A stretch of DNA of 64,000 nt from Athalassotoga sp964433875 (GTDB taxonomy: Bacteria > Thermotogota > Thermotogae > Mesoaciditogales > Mesoaciditogaceae). This document shows positions 26,464 through 35,504 of this stretch, in pieces. Position 1 is the stretch's first letter. Each line of letters begins with the position of its first letter. The notes beneath the pieces are model-generated. The model worked only from the letters and a program-made list of their open reading frames with translations, made no database searches and was not told where the DNA came from. The stretch covers positions 1-64,000 of the forward strand of contig CAYSSO010000005.1 in NCBI GenBank assembly GCA_964433875.1, given 5' to 3'. The translations under genes were made by a program, and so were the position numbers.

Positions 26464-28771
26464 CAACTAAAATTGAGGATCTTTTTGTCATATTTCCTGC
26501 GTTGTCATAGGCCATAACGTATATCGTATAGGTTGCAGGATTTGTCGGTTTCCAGTCGAATTCAAAGGTATTTGATTTGAAATCCCTTACGACAACGGGT
26601 ATCAGGTTTGGATACGGCTGCGGATCTCTCGAAGAGTAGATCTGCAATTCGAGATAATTGATCCCGCTTATTGAGTCCGTTGCATTTGCACTTATGTGAA
26701 TTATCGAGTTTGTCGATGCCGTCGACGGCGCAGAAATCTCAAGGGAAGGCGGTGTGGTATCTTTAAAAACGTTGAAGTACGCGCTCGCATATCCTTTCTT
26801 GCCATATGCGTTGACAGCCTCGGCCATCAGGGTGTGCGATCCCTGATTTTGCGGAGTCCAGTGTAGGATGTATGGAGGCGCATTCACTGATCCTATCTCA
26901 TTTCCGTCAACGTAGAAATTAACGTAATTTATCGCCGCATTTGATTGAATTACAGTTGCTCCAAGCGTGATCTTGCCTCCGAGGTATATCGAGATCGGAG
27001 TTGCAAATGCCTCGATTTCTGGTAAACTTCCCGGGTAGACGTAAAAGTAGAAATTAGATGTCGCGGATCTGCCGAAGATGTCTTGAGCGTAAACTTTGAA
27101 AAGATGAGTACCCGTTGCCGAAGCGATCCAGTGAATTGTGTAAAGACCAGTCGCACTTTTCGAAGGAGTAAGAGGAGTATTGTCTATCCACATCTCTACA
27201 TTCGAGATTTTGCTCTGTGAGACGATACTTGCACCGAAAGTTACAAAGTCGGATTGTTCAACCAAAGAGGAGATGTAGGGATATATGATAGGACCATTGT
27301 TGTTTATGTAATTCGGCAAAACATTCACATTTACTATCGTCGAAGAGACGGTATTATTCGAGTCGATGCTTTCTATTTTTATGGGTATTACTCCGGCTTT
27401 ATCCGGAATCCACGATATGGCATACGTGTTGTCATTTCCATTTGAAACGCTTCCTATACTTGAGGCGTTAAGAATATTGTAGAAATTGACAGTCTTTATT
27501 GATGCGTCGGGGGCCGTCGCGTAGGTCCTGACAGTTAAAATCTTTGAAATGCCCGCAGTTGCGTAGGGAGTAAATGACGGAAAAAGGTACGGCGGATATG
27601 TTTTTGGATTGTATGAAACGTTGAAATCAAAAGAGGTGGATTGCATTTCAAAGTTGTCATTTGCGATTATTGTTACGGTATGCGGGCCATCGGATGGGTT
27701 GAACCGGTAAGTTAACGTATCTGTCGAATAGGCCGTGTACACAAGACCGCCATCTATGTAAAGTCTTATTGTTTTCATCGGTGGGTAGTAATTGTAGACA
27801 ACGGCCGTCACAGTTGCGCTTTGGCCGTGCTGGATATTGGAAGGCATTATTCCGGCCTGGATTATCATGTTGTTAGTCTGAGGCGTTACGGCTATATGAT
27901 AGGTTTCTTCGTTAAACCATCCAAGAGGATCTTTCAAAGTGACATTGACCGTATGGTATCCCGCTACCACGCTCCATGTCGCCACGTATGTTGTAGAGGA
28001 TGATGAAGAAGGTACAACGTTAAGAGGAAGATTATCAACGGTTATGTATGGCGTAAAACCGGTGGGATCGTATCCTGAAACTTTAAATGTCACGTAGGAA
28101 TTCGAGAGCGAAGGGTACTGTGGTGTCCATGAGACACTTTTTATCTGCGGATAAGGATAATTCGATGCCGTAAAAGTTATCGAAGTTGAAGAAATTGTGC
28201 CTATTTTGTCCGAGACATTTATCGAGAGCGTATGGCTTCCGGGCGTAATTGTAGATGTTGAAAGAAAGGTCGATGGTGAAATTGAAGTTACAGGCAAAGG
28301 TTGAGAATCGAGGCTCACTTCCTTTGAGGACAGGCCTATTTGCGAAGTCGCCGAGAAAGTGAAGGAGACGATCTGACCGCCTTGAGGATTTGCCGGCGAA
28401 ATAGAGATGTTGTATATCTTTGGAGGATACGGCAAAGAAACATCTATGACCTTCGAATTTGAAGAAAAGTGATTGTACGAATCTGTAACAGTGGCAACTA
28501 CCGTATGCACCCCGCTTACGGCAGTCCATGTCGCGACAAAGGTATCATTCGTGCTCGTGAGTGCGAGACTCTGTCCGTCGATAGAAAGGGCACAAGTGAG
28601 ATTAGAATACAGATCATTCGATTGTACCGTTATCTTTACCGATTGTCCCGCTACAAAATTCGAAGGGCTGAATGATATCGATGGTACCGAAGGACCTGAA
28701 AGGTTCATGCATCCTGCAAGTAATATAGAAAGTGTTATCAGTATAATTGAGAATAAAAGGATTCGTTTCAT
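26456..28771 (-). CDS. Surface lipoprotein built of repeated Ig-like domains
   Basis: 771 residues with a lipoprotein signal (hydrophobic segment then LLAGC, Cys near 21). The rest is about eight repeats of roughly 90 residues, each with a pattern like SPxxxxxGQxVxFT, xxDGxxL and GxHTVxxxVxDxxG, the layout of Ig-like or PKD-like modules. No catalytic motif was seen. It is likely an extended cell-surface or periplasmic adhesive or structural protein. The gene is single on the minus strand, divergent from ffh, and convergent with the S41 protease gene. Confidence 0.82.
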   Translation of the reverse strand: MKRILLFSIILITLSILLAGCMNLSGPSVPSISFSPSNFVAGQSVKITVQSNDLYSNLTCALSIDGQSLALTSTNDTFVATWTAVSGVHTVVATVTDSYNHFSSNSKVIDVSLPYPPKIYNISISPANPQGGQIVSFTFSATSQIGLSSKEVSLDSQPLPVTSISPSTFLSTSTITPGSHTLSINVSDKIGTISSTSITFTASNYPYPQIKSVSWTPQYPSLSNSYVTFKVSGYDPTGFTPYITVDNLPLNVVPSSSSSTTYVATWSVVAGYHTVNVTLKDPLGWFNEETYHIAVTPQTNNMIIQAGIMPSNIQHGQSATVTAVVYNYYPPMKTIRLYIDGGLVYTAYSTDTLTYRFNPSDGPHTVTIIANDNFEMQSTSFDFNVSYNPKTYPPYLFPSFTPYATAGISKILTVRTYATAPDASIKTVNFYNILNASSIGSVSNGNDNTYAISWIPDKAGVIPIKIESIDSNNTVSSTIVNVNVLPNYINNNGPIIYPYISSLVEQSDFVTFGASIVSQSKISNVEMWIDNTPLTPSKSATGLYTIHWIASATGTHLFKVYAQDIFGRSATSNFYFYVYPGSLPEIEAFATPISIYLGGKITLGATVIQSNAAINYVNFYVDGNEIGSVNAPPYILHWTPQNQGSHTLMAEAVNAYGKKGYASAYFNVFKDTTPPSLEISAPSTASTNSIIHISANATDSISGINYLELQIYSSRDPQPYPNLIPVVVRDFKSNTFEFDWKPTNPATYTIYVMAYDNAGNMTKRSSILVVK

Positions 28772-28854
28772 CGGATCACCTCAAAGTATTATTCAACTTT
28801 TTGATCTCCTCTTCCTTTGTTTGTGTCATTCACAAATTGTTTCATTTTTCTTAA

Positions 28855-28884
28855 TTGACTTAAAAGTACCTTATAGAGTATACT
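28855..28884 (+). promoter_or_regulatory. Promoter of the ffh-rpsP-rimM-trmD cluster
   Basis: TTGACT (28855-28860), 18-base spacer, TATACT (28879-28884). The start point would lie about 10 bases before the ffh ATG, next to the GAGGTGG ribosome-binding site, so the leader is very short. Confidence 0.7.
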
Positions 28885-28901
28885 TACCGAGAGGTGGGTA
28901 A

Positions 28902-30215
28902 ATGTTTGAAAGTTTACAGAGCAAGTTATCAGAGGCTTTTAAGATTTTGAGGGGAAAGGGAAAGATAACAGAGAGCAATATCCAAGATGCCGTCAGACAA
29001 GTCAAGATGTCATTGTTAGAGGCCGATGTGAATTACAAGGTTGTAAAAGAACTGACCGATAGGATCTCCGAGCGTGCTATAGGAGAAAAGGTTATTCAAA
29101 ACATCTCACCAGATCAGCAGTTTATAAAGATAGTGAATGACGAACTACTTAGGCTCTTTGGAGAGACGGCCTCTCTTGATCTGCATTCAAGGCCTGCGGT
29201 CATTTTGATCGTCGGTCTTCAGGGAAGCGGAAAGACAACCTCGGCGGCCAAACTTGCCTTGTGGCTTAAAAAGAAAAATGGAAGGAATCCACTACTTGTC
29301 GCAGATGACGTTCACAGGCCGGCCGCAATAGATCAACTCGAGGCGCTCGGCAAAAGCGTGGACATACCGGTCTTTTACGGGGAGAGGAAAGATCCATACA
29401 AAATCGCCCGTGAATCGCTTGATTTCGCCGTGAAAAAAGGTTGCGACGTCATCATTGTAGACACAGCCGGAAGGCTTCAAATAGACGAAGAGATGATGAA
29501 AGAGGCCGAAGAAATATCTAAAATAGTCAAACCCGATGAGGTTTTGATGGTTCTCGACTCTATGGCCGGTCAGGATGTTGTTAACGCCGCAGTTGAATTC
29601 GATAAGAGGCTTTCTGTGACGGGCTTTATAATAACAAAACTTGATGGAGACGCGAGAGGAGGAATTGCGCTATCCACAAAGTACGTTACGGGCAAGCCGA
29701 TAAAGTTTTCGAGCACCGGAGAAAAATTGGACCAATTCGATCTCTTTTATCCTGACAGAATCGTCTCGAGAATTCTTGGTATGGGAGACATAGTCTCTCT
29801 TGTTGAAAAGGTCCAGCAGGGTCTTGATAAAAAAAAGATGGAGGAGATGGAAAAGAGGCTCAAAAAGGCCCAGTTTACATTTGATGATTTTTTGGATCAG
29901 ATTCATCAGATAAAGAAAATGGGGTCGCTCTCTTCCATTTTGGAAATGATTCCGGGCGCTCAAAATGTTAAAGATCTTAAGATCGATGATGAACAGGTAA
30001 AGCACGTTGAAGCCATAATAAATTCAATGACAAAGAAGGAAAGATCCAATCCTGAGATAATAAATTTTTCGAGAAAACAAAGAATTGCAAAGGGAAGCGG
30101 AAGGCCTCTTTCCGAAGTTAACAAACTCATGAAGAACTATGAAGACATGAAAAAAATGCTTAAAAATTTCAATAAAATCGGTAAATTAGGGAAGTTTCCC
30201 TTTCAGATGAAATAA
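28902..30215 (+). CDS. ffh: Signal recognition particle GTPase Ffh (SRP54)
   Basis: Targets ribosomes making membrane proteins to FtsY. It has an N domain (1-85), a G domain with GLQGSGKTT near residue 104, DVHRPAAIDQL, DTAGR and TKLDGDARGG, and a Met-rich M domain (about 300-437) that binds SRP RNA and signal sequences. The 437 residues are full length. It heads the operon; rpsP follows 11 bases later. Confidence 0.97.
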   Translation: MFESLQSKLSEAFKILRGKGKITESNIQDAVRQVKMSLLEADVNYKVVKELTDRISERAIGEKVIQNISPDQQFIKIVNDELLRLFGETASLDLHSRPAVILIVGLQGSGKTTSAAKLALWLKKKNGRNPLLVADDVHRPAAIDQLEALGKSVDIPVFYGERKDPYKIARESLDFAVKKGCDVIIVDTAGRLQIDEEMMKEAEEISKIVKPDEVLMVLDSMAGQDVVNAAVEFDKRLSVTGFIITKLDGDARGGIALSTKYVTGKPIKFSSTGEKLDQFDLFYPDRIVSRILGMGDIVSLVEKVQQGLDKKKMEEMEKRLKKAQFTFDDFLDQIHQIKKMGSLSSILEMIPGAQNVKDLKIDDEQVKHVEAIINSMTKKERSNPEIINFSRKQRIAKGSGRPLSEVNKLMKNYEDMKKMLKNFNKIGKLGKFPFQMK

Positions 30216-30226
30216 GGAGGTGCAAA

Positions 30227-30499
30227 ATGGTTAAGATCAAACTTACCAGAATGGGGAAAAGAGGTCAACCCTTTTACAGGGTCATCGTTGTTGAATCTTC
30301 AAAGTCGAGGGATGGCGCTTACATAGAATCTCTTGGTTATTACAATCCGATGAAAAAGCCCTTTGAAGTCAAAATAGACGATGAAAGGGCCCTCTATTGG
30401 CTTGAGCACGGAGCCCAGCCAACGGAGACAGTTAGATCTCTGCTTTCTAAAAATGGAATAATGAAGGCTTACCATGAAAAGCGCTTTGTAAAGGGATAA
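30227..30499 (+). CDS. rpsP: 30S ribosomal protein S16
   Basis: A 90-residue ribosomal protein with the family N-terminus VKIKLTRMGKRGQPFYR and the block GYYNPMKKP. AAGGAGGTG precedes the ATG. It sits in the classical rpsP-khpA-rimM-trmD-rplS order. Confidence 0.97.
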   Translation: MVKIKLTRMGKRGQPFYRVIVVESSKSRDGAYIESLGYYNPMKKPFEVKIDDERALYWLEHGAQPTETVRSLLSKNGIMKAYHEKRFVKG

Positions 30500-30501
30500 T
30501 C

Positions 30502-30735
30502 GTGGACTTAAAAGAATCTCTTGAATTCATGATAAAATCCGTTTGCAAAGAACCAGAATTTGTAAGAATCAAAGAAAGTCTTGTGGATGGGAAGATCGTT
30601 TACGAGATCTTCGTATCAGACGAGGACATAGGTCAGATAATAGGCAAGGATGGAAGGACTATAAAATCGATAGAGTTAATCCTTAGATCTTTGAAAAATG
30701 GCGAGGGGGATTTTGAATTAAAGGTGATCAGATGA
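30502..30735 (+). CDS. khpA: KH-domain RNA-binding protein KhpA
   Basis: A single KH domain of 77 residues with the GxxG loop in IIGKDGRTIKS near residue 53. KhpA works with KhpB in RNA binding, affecting cell division and small-RNA metabolism in other bacteria. It starts at GTG 30502, two bases after the rpsP stop, and overlaps rimM by 4 bases. Confidence 0.93.
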   Translation: MDLKESLEFMIKSVCKEPEFVRIKESLVDGKIVYEIFVSDEDIGQIIGKDGRTIKSIELILRSLKNGEGDFELKVIR

Positions 30736-31229
30736 ATCTTGTCGCGATAGGAAAGGTCTTTTCGGTTTTTGGTCTGAATGGGAAGGTTAAGTTCTATTCT
30801 TACATAGAAGATCGTGATATGAAGAATTTTCTGAATCACGATGTGTGGATAGGACGTAACTCCAAAAAGGTTTTAAAAATAAAAATAAATTCTCTTTCGA
30901 AAATGAACAACCATCAAATAATAGGATTTGATGGGTTCGATTCAGTTGATAAGGTCAAAAATCTTACCGGTCAGATGATATACGTCGACGAATCCGATCT
31001 TCCTTCTTTAAAAGAGGATGAATATTATTTCTACCAACTCATCGAATCCATAGTCTATTACGAAGATGGAAGTGAGGTTGGAATCGTAACAGATGTGATA
31101 AGGACCGGGTCCAATGATGTGCTTGTGATTGGAAGAGAAGAGGTTCTGATTCCGGTTATAAAGGATTACATCTTGGAGATGGACCTTAAAAATCGCAGAA
31201 TAACCGTTAGAAAGATGGAGTGGTTCTGA
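30732..31229 (+). CDS. rimM: 16S rRNA processing protein RimM
   Basis: Assists maturation of the 30S head by binding S19. It has an N-terminal beta-barrel (IGKVFSVFGLNGKVKF) and a C-terminal PRC-barrel (EYYFYQLIESIVYYEDGSEVG), 165 residues. It overlaps khpA by 4 bases and ends one base before trmD. Confidence 0.95.
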   Translation: MNLVAIGKVFSVFGLNGKVKFYSYIEDRDMKNFLNHDVWIGRNSKKVLKIKINSLSKMNNHQIIGFDGFDSVDKVKNLTGQMIYVDESDLPSLKEDEYYFYQLIESIVYYEDGSEVGIVTDVIRTGSNDVLVIGREEVLIPVIKDYILEMDLKNRRITVRKMEWF

Positions 31230-31230
31230 T

Positions 31231-31965
31231 TTGAGGATCGAAGTTGTAACAACCATTCCCGATTTTTTTGATTCCTTCGTGAAATTTGGAATCGTTGGAC
31301 GGGCCATAAGTTCTAAAAAGATAGAGTTTACCGTTATAAATTTGAGAGAATATACCCATGATAAGCATAGAACCACGGATGATTACACTTATGGTACCGG
31401 AATCGGAATGGTTATGAAGGTTGAACCGGTCTTTGAAATGTTTGATGAATACATCAAAAATCATGAAAGGCCGTGGATTGTCTACCCTTCTCCGCAGGGA
31501 GAGATCTTCGATCAGCAAAAAGCCATAGAACTGTCGTCGAGGTCCGATGTGATGTTTCTCTGTGGAAGGTACGAGGGGATAGACGAGAGGATCATGACGA
31601 TCGTCGATGAAGAAATATCGATAGGCGATTTCGTCGTAAGTGGTGGTGAAAGCGTTACTATGGTCTTCATCGAAGCGATCGCAAGAATGATTCCAGGTGT
31701 TGTTGGAAAAGATCTTTCTGTCAAAGATGACTCATTTTTTTCGGGTCTTTTGGATCATTCAAACTACACAAGGCCACCATCTTACAGGGGAATGGAAGTT
31801 CCGGAAATACTAAGGTGTGGCGATCACGCAAAAATAGGGAGATATCTTCTCAAAGACGCAATAATAAGGACCATTAAAAAGAGGCCGGATCTTTTTTTGA
31901 AGAGAGATTTCACCCTTGAGGAAAAGGCAGCCATTGTGGAATTGCTCAGGGAGAAGATATGTTAG
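31231..31965 (+). CDS. trmD: tRNA (guanine-N1)-methyltransferase TrmD
   Basis: Methylates G37 next to the anticodon using SAM. It is a SPOUT knot enzyme of 244 residues with LCGRYEGIDERI and SIGDFVVSGGE around the SAM-binding knot. The start is TTG (LRIEVVTTIPDFF in the genome, read as Met), one base after rimM. It overlaps the next gene by 7 bases. Confidence 0.96.
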   Translation: MRIEVVTTIPDFFDSFVKFGIVGRAISSKKIEFTVINLREYTHDKHRTTDDYTYGTGIGMVMKVEPVFEMFDEYIKNHERPWIVYPSPQGEIFDQQKAIELSSRSDVMFLCGRYEGIDERIMTIVDEEISIGDFVVSGGESVTMVFIEAIARMIPGVVGKDLSVKDDSFFSGLLDHSNYTRPPSYRGMEVPEILRCGDHAKIGRYLLKDAIIRTIKKRPDLFLKRDFTLEEKAAIVELLREKIC

Positions 31966-32525
31966 ATAAAATATACGTTGGAGTTTTGCATTACCCTTCC
32001 ATTGGGAAGGACGGAAGAATAGTGACAACTGCCGTTGTGAATATGGATGTTCACGATATAGCAAGAACGTGCAGAACCTATCTCGTCAAAAGGTATTACA
32101 TAGTCAATAACCTTCCCGTCCAAAAACAGATAGTCTTAAGAGTTTTGAATTTTTGGGGAAGCGATTTTGGGAAAAATTACAATTCTTCAAGGTTTGAGGC
32201 TTTAAAACTCGTTAAGATGGTCTCTTACTACGAAGATCTGATAGAAGACATTACAAAAGCAGAAGGATGTGAGCCCATAAAGGTTTTTACATCGGCAAAG
32301 AAAAGGGACAATATGGTCTCTTATGCGGCCTTGAAGGATATGATCGTTAAAGATGAAAGACCTTTTTTGTTTCTTTTCGGAACGGGACAAGGAATGCCGA
32401 GAGAGATTCTTGAGACATGTGATATCTCTTTAGAGCCAATAAGGGCTCTTTCGGATTACAATCATCTTTCGGTTAGATCGGCTGTTGCCATAACTTTGGA
32501 TAGAGCGATAGGAGAATTGATCTAA
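31959..32525 (+). CDS. SPOUT-family RNA methyltransferase (TM1570-like)
   Basis: A 188-residue protein of the SPOUT superfamily, with the knot-like region FLFGTGQGMPREILETCD and the C-terminal SVRSAVAITLDRAIGE. It resembles the gene that follows trmD in Thermotoga (TM1570) and the RNA methyltransferase family PF09936. The RNA target is not established as far as I know. It overlaps trmD by 7 bases, suggesting coupled expression. This order is a lineage marker for Thermotogota and relatives. Confidence 0.85.
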   Translation: MLDKIYVGVLHYPSIGKDGRIVTTAVVNMDVHDIARTCRTYLVKRYYIVNNLPVQKQIVLRVLNFWGSDFGKNYNSSRFEALKLVKMVSYYEDLIEDITKAEGCEPIKVFTSAKKRDNMVSYAALKDMIVKDERPFLFLFGTGQGMPREILETCDISLEPIRALSDYNHLSVRSAVAITLDRAIGELI

Positions 32526-32541
32526 AAGGAGGTCATTTTAA

Positions 32542-32901
32542 ATGGATCAACTTATAAGGGCAATGGAATTGCCCGATAAAAAGGAATTGCCAAAGATATC
32601 TATAGGTGATGTGGTAAGAGTTACGACTTCTGTTGTGGAAGGAGGAAAGGAAAGGGGTCAGGTTTTTGAAGGAACTGTTATAGCGATGTCCGGATCTTCT
32701 GGCGGAAGAACCTTTACAGTCAGAAAGATCTCGCACAACTCTATAGGAGTGGAGAGAATTTTCCCTTTCAATTCCCCGTCTATAAAGGAGGTTACCGTTG
32801 TAAGGCATAACAAGGTGAGAAGGGCAAAATTGTATTACATACGGGCCTTGAAAGGTAAAAAAGCGAGAATGAAGGAAAAACGCCAGCCGTTATCCAATTA
32901 A
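32542..32901 (+). CDS. rplS: 50S ribosomal protein L19
   Basis: A 119-residue protein with GDVVRVTTSVVEGGKERGQVF and the GVERIFPFNSP block, both typical of L19, plus a basic C-terminus. AAAAGGAGG precedes the ATG. It ends the classical ribosomal cluster and lepB follows directly. Confidence 0.96.
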   Translation: MDQLIRAMELPDKKELPKISIGDVVRVTTSVVEGGKERGQVFEGTVIAMSGSSGGRTFTVRKISHNSIGVERIFPFNSPSIKEVTVVRHNKVRRAKLYYIRALKGKKARMKEKRQPLSN

Positions 32902-32911
32902 GGTGTTCGAA

Positions 32912-33724
32912 GTGGCGAACAAACAGGCCAAGAAATCTGATAATCTCTCAGAAAAGGTAAAGCATGAAACGTGGGAATGGATAAAGGCTATCGTCATAGC
33001 AATACTGATAGTTATACCCGTAAAACTTTTTGTCCTTGATACCATGATCGTTCCCACGGGTTCTATGATACCTACCATAATGCCGGGAGATAGGATCTTT
33101 GTGGATCAGATATCATGGAAATACAAGGACCTTAAAATAGGAGACATAGTAGTTTTCTGGACGCCATTTGTCGATAAATCTTCTTTGGCGATGCTTGGTC
33201 CTTTTGACAAATTTATGGACGCTTTAAGTCCTGTCCATTACGCGGGCCATGTCAAATATGTCAAAAGATTGATAGCGGTGGGAGGGGATACGGTTCAACT
33301 TGTTCCGGCGCCGGGCCATCCTTACTTTTACCATGTTGAGGTTAACGGTAAAATTCCACCGGCACTCAAGGATCACCTTTACACCAAGGCTGGAATCTTT
33401 GACGATCCAAATTATTATTACGAAATGGCCAATCCCCAAAAATACATATCGAATCCGAATTACCAGTTTTTGGCTTATTACAATCAAGATATGGACTATA
33501 CCAACTATTACGATTCCGTTGTTTCGAAATGGGGAGAATACGTTACCGAAGATGCCTCTGGCAATATCGTCATTCATGTACCGAAGGGATATTTTTTTGC
33601 CATGGGCGATAACACGACAGATTCTTTTGACAGCAGATACTGGGGCTTCGTACCGATGTCAAACATGATTGGCACGCCATTCTTGAGGATATGGCCTCTT
33701 AACAGGTTTGGAGTGATGAAATAA
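32912..33724 (+). CDS. lepB: Signal peptidase I
   Basis: Cleaves signal peptides at the outer face of the inner membrane. One N-terminal membrane segment (about 23-42) is followed by box B with the nucleophile Ser (VPTGSMIPTI, near residue 51) and the general-base Lys in YVKRLIAVGGD near 120. A large insert lies between boxes D and E, and GDNTTDSFDSRYWG closes the site. GTG 32912 is chosen because AAGGTG precedes it; GTG 32903 sits too close to that site. Confidence 0.93.
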   Translation: MANKQAKKSDNLSEKVKHETWEWIKAIVIAILIVIPVKLFVLDTMIVPTGSMIPTIMPGDRIFVDQISWKYKDLKIGDIVVFWTPFVDKSSLAMLGPFDKFMDALSPVHYAGHVKYVKRLIAVGGDTVQLVPAPGHPYFYHVEVNGKIPPALKDHLYTKAGIFDDPNYYYEMANPQKYISNPNYQFLAYYNQDMDYTNYYDSVVSKWGEYVTEDASGNIVIHVPKGYFFAMGDNTTDSFDSRYWGFVPMSNMIGTPFLRIWPLNRFGVMK

Positions 33725-34512
33725 TGGAAGTTTGGTATCCATCTCATATCGAAAAGGCAAAAAGGGCCATAAAATCTCTCATAAAACTTGTAAGCGGTAT
33801 AATAGAGATAGTCGATGCAAGAGCGCCAATGGCAACGAGGCCTCTTGACATAGAACCATATTTCAAAGATAAAAAGCGTCTCATATTTCTTAACAAGGCC
33901 GATCTTGCCGAGGATGACGTTACAAAAAGATGGGTCGAAAAGTTCTCGAAGGAATGTCAGACCCTTGCCGGTTCGATAAAGGGAATGCCAAATATTCAGG
34001 AGATCTTTCTGCCCTTTAGATCGGATCATGAAGTGAATATATTGATCGTCGGTATGCCGAATGTTGGTAAATCTACCCTTGTTAATATGGTCAAGAAGAA
34101 ACGCGCCGCGGCTATTGGAGACAAACCGGGTGTTACAAGATCTGTTCAATGGATAAGGATAGACGATAAGATGAAATTACTCGATACTCCCGGTATTACC
34201 TATCCAAAGATTTCGAATGAGGTGCTTTACGCTAAATTAGGTTTGTGCAACGTTATAGACATTGAGCAGGTTGATTTTGAAGCACTCGTCTATTACGAAT
34301 TGGATTTGCTGTCGAAGATAAAGCCAGAATTGATAGAAAAGATAGGAGAAGGAGATTCCATAGTTAAAAAAATAGAAAGTTATGGAAGGCAAAGAGGTTT
34401 TATTCTTAAAGGTGGAACTTTGGATATAAATAGAACGCTTTTGACATTGCACAGAGAAATAACGCATGAAAAATTTGGTAAAATAAGTTATGAATTTCCA
34501 GAGGATTTTTGA
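33724..34512 (+). CDS. rbgA: Ribosome biogenesis GTPase RbgA/YlqF
   Basis: A circularly permuted GTPase acting late in 50S assembly. The motif order is permuted as expected: NKAD (G4) near residue 57, then GMPNVGKST (G1) near 110, then DTPG (G3) near 155. There is a C-terminal helical domain, 262 residues in all. It overlaps the lepB stop by one base (TAATG). Confidence 0.94.
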   Translation: MEVWYPSHIEKAKRAIKSLIKLVSGIIEIVDARAPMATRPLDIEPYFKDKKRLIFLNKADLAEDDVTKRWVEKFSKECQTLAGSIKGMPNIQEIFLPFRSDHEVNILIVGMPNVGKSTLVNMVKKKRAAAIGDKPGVTRSVQWIRIDDKMKLLDTPGITYPKISNEVLYAKLGLCNVIDIEQVDFEALVYYELDLLSKIKPELIEKIGEGDSIVKKIESYGRQRGFILKGGTLDINRTLLTLHREITHEKFGKISYEFPEDF

Positions 34513-34524
34513 AAGGAGAGAGAT

Positions 34525-34758
34525 ATGGACACATTTGAAAAGGTCAAAAAACTTGTTTCCGATAAATTGGGAGTTGAAGGTGATAAAATAACAGAAAAGT
34601 CCTCTTTTGTGGATGACCTTGGGGCTGATTCTTTAGACCTTGTCGATCTTGTCATGGCATTAGAAGATGAATTTGGTATAAAGGTCGATGATGATAAACT
34701 TGAGAAGTTCGTCACAGTCGGGGATGTCGTTGAATACATTAACAGTGTCAAGAAGTGA
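34525..34758 (+). CDS. acpP: Acyl carrier protein
   Basis: A 77-residue acidic carrier for fatty acid synthesis. The phosphopantetheine attachment serine is in DDLGADSLDLVDL near residue 36. AAAGGAGAG precedes the ATG. A TTGGTAAAAT element at 34474-34483, inside the end of rbgA, could serve as a local promoter. No fab genes are nearby. Confidence 0.96.
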   Translation: MDTFEKVKKLVSDKLGVEGDKITEKSSFVDDLGADSLDLVDLVMALEDEFGIKVDDDKLEKFVTVGDVVEYINSVKK

Positions 34759-34780
34759 TCTTACTTAAAGAGGTGGGGTA

Positions 34781-35458
34781 ATGGGAAATGTCGATTTGAG
34801 AATGACAAAAAGGGGCGTTGTGCTTTACATAGAAGAGTACGATGATTTGGACGATCTGTTTGTCCAGATAACCAACAAATTTTCCCAGTTAAATGGTTTC
34901 TTCGCCGAAGACGATAAGATATCTGTCATGTTGAAAGATAAAGAAAAACACTCGAAGGATATAACGGAGATAATTTCTTTCATTGAAAAGATAGGGTTCA
35001 AAGTGGGTGAGATTCTCGTCGGTGAAATGAGCCAAAATGTGAAGCAGAAAACTCTCTCTGTAAAGGAAAAATTGAGCCTTGTAGATGAAGAAAATAAGAA
35101 ATTTAGGATGAATCCAACAAAGGTTATAAAAAAGACCGTGAGATCCGGCCAGGCCATAGTGCACGATGGGGATGTAATGCTGATAGGAAATCTTAACGAC
35201 GGTGGAGAGATAATAGCCGACGGTAACGTTGTCGTCATAGGAGAGGCAAGAGGCGTTATAAGAGCCGGATCGAGAGGGAACGAAGAGGCAATAATATATG
35301 CCGTAATTATGTCGCCGGAATTAATTCAGATAGCCAATTACGTCATTCACTTAAGTGAGCCTGTGGTAAATGCCATTGGCTATGTGAGGAATGGTAAGAT
35401 CCTTGTCGAAAGATTTGATACGGTCAAATTTGGTCAGGTGATAAATCATCGAGAATAA
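34781..35458 (+). CDS. minC: Septum-site determining protein MinC
   Basis: Inhibits FtsZ assembly away from midcell. The N-terminal FtsZ-binding domain (1 to about 100) is followed by a charged linker and the C-terminal beta-helix domain beginning SGQAIVHDGDVMLIGN with VVVIGEARGVIRAG. The 225 residues are normal. MinD is not in view. GAGGTGGGG lies before the ATG. Confidence 0.93.
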   Translation: MGNVDLRMTKRGVVLYIEEYDDLDDLFVQITNKFSQLNGFFAEDDKISVMLKDKEKHSKDITEIISFIEKIGFKVGEILVGEMSQNVKQKTLSVKEKLSLVDEENKKFRMNPTKVIKKTVRSGQAIVHDGDVMLIGNLNDGGEIIADGNVVVIGEARGVIRAGSRGNEEAIIYAVIMSPELIQIANYVIHLSEPVVNAIGYVRNGKILVERFDTVKFGQVINHRE

Positions 35459-35504
35459 ACTGTTAGTCTCTGATTTTGTACCTGTTAGAAATGATCAAAA
35501 TAAG

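Noticed and set aside
26200..26466. 88-codon minus frame after the lipoprotein, considered as a separate gene
   Set aside because: Its last third is the antisense of the protease 3' end and terminator and no ribosome-binding site precedes it. It is kept only as a possible remnant.
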